From Chiua virens (Eukaryota > Basidiomycota > Agaricomycetes > Boletales > Boletaceae), in contig JAHNUO010000003.1 in assembly GCA_019787685.1 (NCBI GenBank), forward strand, positions 2,294,001 to 2,358,000: a stretch of 64,000 bases of DNA, read 5' to 3'. Made by a program: the position numbers and the translations under genes. Of this stretch, positions 55,749-64,000 are shown piece after piece. Numbering within the stretch: the first letter of the stretch is position 1; the number at the start of each line of letters is the position of its first letter. The notes below the pieces were generated by a model. It saw only the letters and a program-made list of their open reading frames with translations. It was not told where the DNA came from and did no database searches.

Positions 55749-58621
55749 CTAACTCGTACGCGGCGGGGGCGGGACATACCTCCGATCGTCCCTCCGTCCG
55801 TACCCCGGCCCATTCCCCATCCGCGAACTCAACAACGGCGGACTCCGTCGTCCACGATCGTATCCCATCCCATACTCACCACGGACATACTCCCGCTCTC
55901 TCTCCCTCTCCCGCTCATAAAACGTCCCGCTCGCACCCGTGCTCGGTAGAGGCGCCGACGGAGGGGGTGTACGTGTCCCTACTGACCGCGGTGGGACCGT
56001 CCCACTCACGGAATTCACGATCGTCGTCGTCGTCGAGGGCGGTGGACCGGGCGGGTAGTCCCCGCCTCGTCGGGAAGGTGAATACGCGGATCCCGCACCA
56101 CCGTACCCAGGTCCATTGTCGTCGCGTGTGCGCTTCAGCGGTGGACGCATGTCGTCTGCAAGACCGGGTCGACGGGGCGGACTTGGGCTCCGGTTTCGAA
56201 CGCGCGAAAATGGTGGTGGGTGCGCGTGGTCGTCCATGGGAGGTCCACCGTATCGTCCACGGTCAAAGTCTCTTGGTGGTGGGTATGCTCGGTCGTCACC
56301 ACCAGGCGGTGGATACGGGTCTGTTAATCGTGCGCTCAGCGAACGTCCCCCTGCTGCATCTATTCGTGACGGCGGCGGCGATAGTGGGAGGAACCTTCGG
56401 TCACGGTCGTCCCAATGTCCTCTTGTCGGTGGTGGTGGAGGCGGTAATCCACTCAGGTCCCTCTCTCGTTCCCGTTCCCGTTCCCGATCGCGAACATCTC
56501 TGTCTCTTTCTCTATCGCGGTCGAAGCGCTCTCTGTCTCTATCCATGAATGGCGGCGGTCTCTCATGTGGCCGCCACGACCCAGCTGGTGGCGGTCCACG
56601 CTTGTCGTCGTCGCTAGGATACCAGTCCCGCCGCCGTTCGTACGCATCGCGCTCCCGATCGCCAATATACCTTCTCTCTCCAAAATCGTACGTGCTTTCC
56701 CCACGAAGAGGTGGTGGTGAACGTGGCGGATAAAATGCTCTTCCCCTTTCTCGATCACGATCGAACATGGGAGGCGGTGGCGAGAAACGGCGTTGCGGGG
56801 GCGGACCAACACGACTGAATGGGTCACCGAAGCGTGCTTGGGGGGCGTCCAATTCACGCCTGCCGCGATCGTCTCTATCAAAGCTGCGTTCCAACTCAGG
56901 TCGGTAGCTGGACGCGGTGGGAGGTGGTCCGGCAGGACGTTCTCGCGAAAGTCCCTGTGGGCGCGGAAGTCGTTGTTGCGTTCGTGATCACGTGGATCCT
57001 CTTTGGAAAGAGGTGCGCGGAGATCATCCCGTACGACGGAGGTGCTGCGTGCATAACCACGAGGTCCCAGGGAGAGTCGCTCTTCCAGACTTGGAGCAGA
57101 GGAGATATCCGCGCGAGCAGGTGCGACAGCAGGTTGGCTCAGACGGTCCTGCAAGGATGGCGCAGGTACAGATAGCCTTTCTTCGAGTGGCATATTGGCT
57201 CGAGGACGGTCTTCGGCAGAAAGCGAGGATGCACGGGCGCCTCGATCGTCCTCCGCGGTTGTTCGTGCGAGTGGCATAGGATCACCGGCTGGACGAGAAC
57301 GGTCCTCCGCATTTGGTGGGAGTGTCCTTGTATCAGAAGCGCCAGGAGGAAGTCTTGCTGGGCGATCATCTAAAGGCAGACGACGGTCATTAGCACTGGT
57401 AGGTGGTGGTGGACGATGACCATCGAATAGGGTGTTTCCGTCGTCAAACGGCGGTGGTTTTGAGCGGTCCAACGACGCGGTACGCAGTGGAGGACGTCTG
57501 TCGTCGGGATCATAGCGGCGAGGGGGCACATAATCGTCACCGTAGGAAGGCTCGTAATGGCGAAGTTCAGGAGGAGGTCGTGGAGCATGGCTTCGTCCGT
57601 AGGAGCGGCCAAAGAAATCTTGGCGCCTGTCTCTAATATCTCTGTCTCTGCCACGGTCTCTGACGTCCCTGGTCGAGTCGTGACGATCACGATCACGGTC
57701 CCAGTCTCTGTCTCTATCCCTGTCCCTGTCTCTGTCACGGTCGGGGAGGTTATCTCCGTCTCTGTCCCGATCTTTGTCGTATAAACGGCGGTCTTCTGCG
57801 AACGGGAAACGACGAATGGATGCATCGTCGGTAGGTCGGCTATCGAAGGTACTGGCTTGATTTTGGGGTGGGCTATCGTTGTGGGCCTGTCTATCGTCGG
57901 AAGGGTGACGGTTCCAAGTGTTTTCCGCTGGCAACCGGGCTGGCTCCTCGTCTTTGATAGAAGGGGAAGCCATATTTGGGGAGGGGACGTCCACTGGCTG
58001 TCGTGCGGCGTACTCACCCGTAGCGTCCGTGTTGGTATTGTCTGGGGCGGTGTCGTCCACGTCGGGTGCCGCAGAGGCGTCGGAAGGGTCGGCGGCTAAT
58101 TTGCTGGGTGATGAGTCAGCGCCAGAGAGAGGAGGTTCGCCGGTCTGAGACAAGAGTCAACGCTAGGAGAAGATGAAAAAAAGGGGACGGACATTGCTGG
58201 CAGGGGCGGTGTCGGTGTCGTGGGAGAAGCGGGAAGAGGGATAGTCCTGTGGAAGCTGCTCAGGATGAGGAAGGCCTTGGGGGTGGTGGCCGACGTAGAG
58301 GGACGCGAGAGCTGCGGGTTGTGGCACAGCACGGTAAAACTCGTGTTGGCCCTCCTTGATGATTGTTTTGAGGTTTTCGAGGATCTCGAGGTCGTTTTTT
58401 CCAGGAGGTAAGACTGGCGGGAAGAACTGTTGCTGCTGAGGGTTGATGTAGTTCTGGTAGGGCATGGAAAAAGTGGAGGGGGAGAGGATGTTGGGTGGAT
58501 CCTCAGAGGAGAGCGGGACGAGGAAGGACGTGTTGGGGTCCTCCGTAAACGTGGTTACGGTGCGTTCCCGGTTATTGATGTGGTTCCGTCCCTTGCGTTT
58601 CTTGTTTTGCCGTGACGACAT
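55749..58621 (-). CDS. Arginine/aspartate-rich low-complexity protein, nuclear type
   Basis: Exon 1 (58621 downward) encodes MSSRQNKKRKGRNHINNRE, a glutamine/proline stretch and a likely helix, NDLEILENLKTIIKEGQHEF. An intron (GTCCGT...CTCAG, 58152-58200 region) joins ...TAPASN to TGEPPLSGADSS. The large second part is dominated by RD/RE dipeptides, arginine-proline segments and SPSPPRR. Such composition is typical of RNA-processing or transcription-associated proteins that form condensates, but I recognise no folded domain and cannot name the gene. The reading frame changes between about 56900 and 56965, where HRDFRE continues naturally as RPAGPPPTASSYRPELERS in another frame, implying a one-base indel or an unusual intron. 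It is divergent from SSE1. Confidence 0.65.
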
Positions 58622-58797
58622 TTGAATACAAGCGCGTCGCTAACGTCGTCGTCGTCGTCGTCGTCGTCAGTGACGATGAGCACGACGGGTGTGTAGAAGG
58701 TGGTAGAACAGTCAAGAAGGGTCTTCCGAAACGAGCAAAACCCTCAGCCACAGATATAATAGACGTCCACCGCTTTTCGTCGTCTACATCAACAATC
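58622..58797. promoter_or_regulatory. 176-bp bidirectional promoter with trinucleotide repeat
   Basis: This short interval serves both the RD-rich gene and the Hsp110 gene. It contains a pure CGT repeat (see 58644-58668). Confidence 0.5.
58644..58668. repeat. (CGT)n microsatellite
   Basis: About eight uninterrupted CGT units lie in the shared promoter, 130 bp upstream of the Hsp110 start. Such a tract is likely length-variable. Confidence 0.9.
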
Positions 58798-61346
58798 ATG
58801 TCCGTCGTCGGTATCGATCTCGGTACTCTCCACAGCAAGGTTCGTCGTTGTCGTCGTTCGTCGTCGTTGCTCATAGTAACCACCACCACAGATTGGTGTC
58901 GCTAGAAACCGCGGCATCGACATCATTGTCAACGAAGTCTCCAATCGTGCCACGCCGTACGTACATTACCCGTCCTCATAACTCGTCCTAACCCCTTCCA
59001 GCTCGCTCGTCGCCTTTGGGCCCAAGCAGCGTGCCATCGGCGAGTCCGCAAAGACCCAGGAAACCTCCAATTTCAGAAACACGATCGGCGCTCTCAAACG
59101 CCTCGTCGGTCGTACCATCCTCGATCCCGATCTCGAGTACGAAAAGCGTTTCCTGAATGCCACCCTCGTCGATGTCAACGGCACCGTCGGGACAGAGGTA
59201 TACCTATTTCTATCTTTATCAATCTGATCTGATCCATACTCCTTTTCAGGTCTCGTATCTCGGCGAGAAGCGCACCTTTTCCGCAACGCAACTCCTCGCC
59301 ATGTATCTGGCTAAACTCCACGACACGGCCTCCCGTGAACTCAAATCCGCCGTCTCTGATGTTGTCATCACCGTCCCCGGTTGGTATACCGACATTCAAC
59401 GTCGCGCCATCCAGGACGCTGCTGCCATCGCCGGTCTCAACACCCTTCGCATCTTAAACGACACCACCGCAGCCGCCCTCACCTGGGGTATCACTAAAAC
59501 AGACCTCCCAGAACCGGAGAACCCCCGTCACATCCTCTTTGTCGATGTCGGTCACTCGTCCATGTCCGTCTCCGTCGTCGCCTTCTCCAAGGGCCAGCTC
59601 GTCGTCAAATCAGCTGCCTACGACAGACATCTCGGTGGTCGTGATATCGACTATGCCCTCCTCAAACACTTCGCCACTGAATTCAAGACCAAATATAAAA
59701 TCGACGTCCTCTCCAACCCTAAAGCCACTTTCCGTCTCGCCGTCGGCTGTGAACGCCTCAAAAAGATCCTCTCAGCCAACATCGAAGCCCCTCTCAGTGT
59801 CGAATCGATCATGAATGACGTCGACGCTTCGTCCAAACTCACCCGTGACGCCTACGAAGAACTCATCGCCCCTGTCCTTGATCGCATCGCCATTCCAATC
59901 CAACAAGCCCTCGCTGAATCGGGCGTTCCCCTTGACCAAATCGATGCAGTCGAGCTCATCGGCGGCACAACGCGTGTCCCTGCCGTCCGTGCGCGCATAC
60001 AGGCTGCCCTTGGCGGAAAACCCCTTAGCACCACCCTCAACCAAGACGAAGCCGTTGCCCGCGGTGCCACCTTCTCCTGTGCCTTCTTCAGCCCCACCTT
60101 CCGCGTACGCGAGTTCCATATTCGCGACATTACCCAGTACCCGATCAAAGTCTCGTGGGATCGCTCAGAGTCCGATCCGGACGAAGACACAGAGCTCGTC
60201 GTCTTCCCACGTGGCAACGCGATTCCCTCCACCAAGATCTTGACATTCTACCGGAAAGGTCCATTCGACATCGAGGCATCGTATGCAGAGCCGCAAGGCC
60301 TCCCGGGTGGCATTAACCCTTGGATTGCTCGGTTCAGCGCCAAGAGCGTCCCCGCTGATGCCAGCGGTGACCTCTCCTGCGTCAAGCTTAAGGCGCGGCT
60401 GAACCTACATGGGGTCATGTCCTTCGAGTCGTCGTACCTCGAAGAGGTAGTAGAGGAGGAGGACCCTGCGATGAACGTCGACGGGGATGCCCAGCCTGCA
60501 GACGCCCCAAAGAAGAAGCGCGTCAAGAAGATCGAGGTCCCCTTCACCTCCTTTGGTACCTCCCTCGACGCGACCGACCTCGAAAAGTTCAAGGAACAAG
60601 AAGCCCAGATGCATGCTACCGACAAGCTCGTCCAGGACACCGAGGTACGTTCCTCGCACCTATCCGCACACCATTATACTCACTCGCCCTCGTAGGACCG
60701 CAAAAACGCCCTCGAAGAATACGTCTATGATACCCGCGGTAAACTCGAGGACCGTTACGCCGCCTACGTCCAAGCGTCTGAAAAACCCAAACTGCTCGCG
60801 CTCCTGCAAGAAGCCGAAGACTGGCTGTACACGGAGGAAGGCGAGGACGCCTCTAAATCCGCCTACGTTGCCCGCCTAGACGCCCTCAAAGTGATCGGTG
60901 ACCCCATCATGTCGCGCTACCGCGACGCCGAAGAGCGTCCACGGGCGATCACCGAGCTGCGGATGACGCTCAACGAATACTTCACCCAGGCGACGTCCGC
61001 CGACGATAAGTACGCGCACATTGACGACAAGGACAAGACGGCTGTCGTCGAAAAATGTGCGACGGTGCAAAAGTGGCTCGAGGACCAGATTGCGAGGCAG
61101 GCGGAGCGTCCCAAGAACGAGGACGCGGTGCTCAAGGTGGCGGACGTGGTCAAGAAGCGGGAGGAGGTGATTTACTTTGCGGTGCCGATCTTGACCAAGC
61201 CCAAGCCCAAGCCGGTCAAGGCGGATACGCCAAATGGAACGCAGACCCCGCAGAGTGGGACGCAGACGCCAGATCCGGGAGCGAAGCAGCAGCAACAGCC
61301 ACCACAGGAGGGTCAGCAGACGCCTTCGGAGATGGATGTTGATTAG
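58798..61346 (+). CDS. sse1: Hsp110/SSE1-type heat shock protein (Hsp70 nucleotide exchange factor)
   Basis: A cytosolic Hsp70 relative that releases ADP from Hsp70 and holds unfolded proteins. Five exons: 58798-58839, 58892-58956, 59002-59197, 59250-60644, 60696-61346; 2349 nt, 782 aa. The ATPase domain shows GIDLGTLHSK, NEVSNRATPSLVAFG, VITVPGWYTDIQRRA, LNDTTAAALTWG, FVDVGHSSMSVSVVAF and ELIGGTTRVPAVR. The GTLHSK and VPGWYT forms (instead of GTTxS and VPAYFN) point to Hsp110 rather than classical Hsp70. The beta domain is followed by an acidic loop (EEVVEEEDPAMNVDGD), a helical lid, and a glutamine/proline-rich end, TPSEMDVD. Intact and at the expected fungal length. Confidence 0.95.
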
Positions 61347-64000
61347 GTCTGTCCAGGGCAATGCAAAGTTGGTTCTCGCGCAGCTATTGCAGAACTAATG
61401 GAGGATCAGTCGATGGCGTTGCACGTTTCTTCTCGCTTGTATGTAGACATACTTAGTTACCGCCTATCATTAGTGTTACACTGGCATCTCTCCCGATTGT
61501 CTATTCATCTTGGCGCGTCCCGTCCAAGCTGTGTTCCTAGTGCAATCGCCGTCAACGGCTCCTCGATGCCTAACGACGCCAACGTTTACGTAGTAGTGTG
61601 CCAAATATTACCCGACCTAATCTTGACCCGGCTGCCTCCACCTCGTCCTCCTTCCCGCCTAAACCTCGTCTCCGCGCACACACAACCCCTGAGTCAATGA
61701 CATGATTGCACTCACAAGTTACGAAGCAATGCAGCCTGAGTGCTCGCGGCAATGCAACAATTGAAGGTCGACTTCCTGCTTTCAAGTTCGCCTCCCGGCG
61801 GTCCAGTGTTTGTCCAGGCCATTCCGTTTCCCTAACGTCATTTTCAGACTTTGCCAGTGGTTGTCGTGTTTCCTCCGTAGTAGTAAGTCTGTGCTCGTTC
61901 AACGCCGCCCTCCTCGCCGCCCATTTGTAGCCTTCCAGAAGCGATCCAAAACGAGTCTCCCTCCTTCTGGTGATCCTTGTCCTGACACTTCACTTGACGC
62001 TTTCGATTTGGTGTCGTATTCGCTCAATTCGCATTCTTGGATTCACTCCTTGGACACTGATTTCAGCTCATCGTATACAATAATCCTTCGAGTGTGAGCG
62101 CTCCTCCCTGCCTCGACCGTCTTACTTCACTATACGTCACTGCGGCCTTTCTATGGCTCAAGACTCCCACTCTAGGCTGACTGTGGAGCTCTAACGGGGC
62201 CCGACCGTGTATCATTGATCAAACCTTTAGCAGGCAGTATCGCTGTACAATTAAAGACCCGTTGGACCCGCCAGGATGTGAGACAAATAAGCTCGACCCT
62301 CCCGGTGTGGCAAAAGACAACTCTAGCTATAAGCGATCCAATGTTCTACCACTCCCGTGCGGACCTTGGACACCTCTTTACTTTGGCCCTCCTTATCACA
62401 CTTTGACTGATGGATTACCTCACTAAATAATCCCCAGGACAGGAATAAGTATCACTCGGCCATCGCCTTGAAACGCTGCGAATTACTACTCGGTTTGTTA
62501 ATTCGAGCAGCCTCAACCAGTACACGAACACCAATGCAAATGAAATAAGCGATCTGGAGAATGGTGGGCGACGTCCGGAATAGGGAAAACGTTCTTGTCA
62601 ATGCTTCCTTGTGGCTTGCAGGGTAGCCTGCCAGTGCGTACAAAAAGCATTACGTGACGATCTTGGGCCGGGCTGTTCCTGTCTCTTGCTCGTCGATTAC
62701 CCGGCACCACTGGCACCGAAGATCATCGGTCAAGGTCTGACTTGAACTCTGTACAAGACACGTGTGTAGTATCACCAAAATCGGAATCGAGACACGGCGA
62801 GCAATGCGGGCCGCTGTAGAGTGGCTAAATGGATGAAGGCGAGGAATAAGGATTCTACTAAGGACATTTCTCATATCTCGAAGGGACCACTCCCAGGCCC
62901 TGGGCGCAACTACCCAAAGTTTCGTAAGTACACACCCATGCTGCGCCCACATGAACGTAGATCATGATCTTACTGACTCCGCGGATACTTGGCAACTTCC
63001 TGCTTTTCAGGTCCGACCTTGAGCACTTGAGCGCTCGTTTACCCCTTGTCCCATGCCGTGACTTTGTTCTATCTATCGCTTCACATAGCACCACCTGTCA
63101 TACCCAACGCATTCGATAAGCAAAACTGATCGGCAAAACAGAGCATGTCGTGACGGAGAGCTTGAGCTTGTGGCATTGACAATTGATCGGCTGTACTCGA
63201 AGTGTAGATAATAGTAGCGGGACCAGGACCCTGTTGCCGCACAGTCAGCGCTGATCAGCCGCTGTTTGTCCACCTGCCACCTGTCGGATACCCCACGGAG
63301 GATATATACATAGGCACGGCTGTCGTAGATCAGTGGTGGCTGAATGAATGAAAGGGGGCTGCATTACATGAACGTAACACGACCTTCTGAGATCTGACAG
63401 CTGAGGTGCTGCCAGTGATGGCTGAAGCGCTGAAACTGGAGCTTGAGCGCTTGAGCGCTTGCCCTTGTCTTCTTTTTTGACAAGTGCATCCATTGTGTAG
63501 CAACTGACAAAGCTTAGCAGCTGGGCTCAGCCTGCCAGTGAGCTCTACACAATATGCTATTGAAGGCGATTAGCCAAAGCTAATCGGCCCGAGGGAAAAT
63601 GCTCTTTGTTGTTCGCTTCGCATAAGTATGATGAGTCCCTTCTACGGTAGTCAGCATCTGTATATACGACGAAAAGCTGTCAGACGCTGCTCATTGACCA
63701 GTTCAAGTTTTATCAATACTACAACCTTCAAGTTGAACGATATCAATGGTGTCTGTTACTTATGATAGAGAACAATTTCTCAGAGAGACCCTGACTCGGA
63801 ACACACCGAAAAGAAGGATTCGTAATAATATGGAACACTTTCATTCAAGGTTTACTTAACATGTACGGCGCTACTCGTCCTGTAGCACTCTCAGTTTACG
63901 AAAAAATCATCAAGTACGCAGTGAAGCAGGGAAGCCTAATTCCACGGGATACGTTTTTTAGACGAAAGCAAAGGTGCCATCTTATGATTGACTGCACATT
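61347..64000. other. No recognisable gene
   Basis: Only short ORFs in mixed frames, none with a domain or a convincing exon series. The first ~150 bp are probably the SSE1 3' UTR. Confidence 0.45.

Noticed and set aside
55967..56733. Two overlapping plus-strand ORFs near 200 codons
   Set aside because: They mirror the low-complexity RD-rich gene on the minus strand.
61398..64000. Several ORFs of 60-110 codons
   Set aside because: No domains, no consistent splice chain, and no similarity to each other or to other parts of the window.
1..64000. CRISPR arrays, operons, ribosome binding sites
   Set aside because: The sequence is eukaryotic, with spliced genes; no regularly spaced repeat array was seen.

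Overview
This window is nuclear DNA from a filamentous fungus, most likely an Agaricomycete (mushroom-forming basidiomycete). The genes carry many short introns of about 45-60 bp with GT..AG borders. The gene set (Paf1-complex CTR9, Hsp110/SSE1, an arrestin-domain protein with a long tail, a GPI-type aspartic protease) and the mobile elements (a Plavaka-family DNA transposon, a chromodomain Ty3 element, a DUF6532 gene) are typical of that group. Function calls come from reading translations by eye; no database search was run.

Layout. 1-3.2 kb: no gene seen. 3.2-8.3 kb: a small HIT-finger-like gene (minus) divergent from a complete 15-exon CTR9 gene (plus). 9.0-25.5 kb: a decayed copy of an arrestin gene cut in two by about 15 kb of nested transposons. 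The outer element is a Plavaka-type transposon whose transposase (minus) is itself split by a complete Ty3/chromovirus LTR retrotransposon (13058-20727, 5-bp target duplication CGCTC). A DUF6532 gene (plus) lies inside the outer element, divergent from the transposase. 25.5-27.5 kb: pieces of a degenerate membrane-protein-like gene. 27.9-32.1 kb: an aspartic protease (minus) and a REX1-like 3'-5' RNA exonuclease (plus), sharing a very short divergent promoter. 32.1-47.4 kb: an accessory, decaying stretch with a second HIT-like fragment, a broken cytochrome P450, a coiled-coil gene, a WD40 gene and its degraded paralogue, a fungal membrane-protein fragment, an isoprenylcysteine methyltransferase gene and a long-range inverted repeat. 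Many of these genes are broken by single-base frame shifts. 47.9-61.3 kb: conserved genes again, namely an MFS transporter with three micro-exons, the full arrestin-domain gene (1214 aa, apparent relative of the split copy at 9-25 kb), an arginine/aspartate-rich nuclear-type protein and an SSE1-type Hsp110. 61.4-64 kb: no gene seen.

How it fits together. Housekeeping genes (CTR9 in transcription elongation, SSE1 as nucleotide exchange factor for Hsp70, arrestin in membrane-protein sorting, REX1 in RNA 3'-end trimming) bracket two fast-changing segments. One segment is a transposon nest; the other is a zone of segmental duplicates and relics. The most informative signals are the three-level nested insertion, the exact -1 frameshift heptamer at the gag stop together with an unusual pol tail carrying a second zinc knuckle, the 14/9/7-nt micro-exons in the transporter, and the 270-bp inverted pair with in-frame indels at 37.2 and 43.0 kb.
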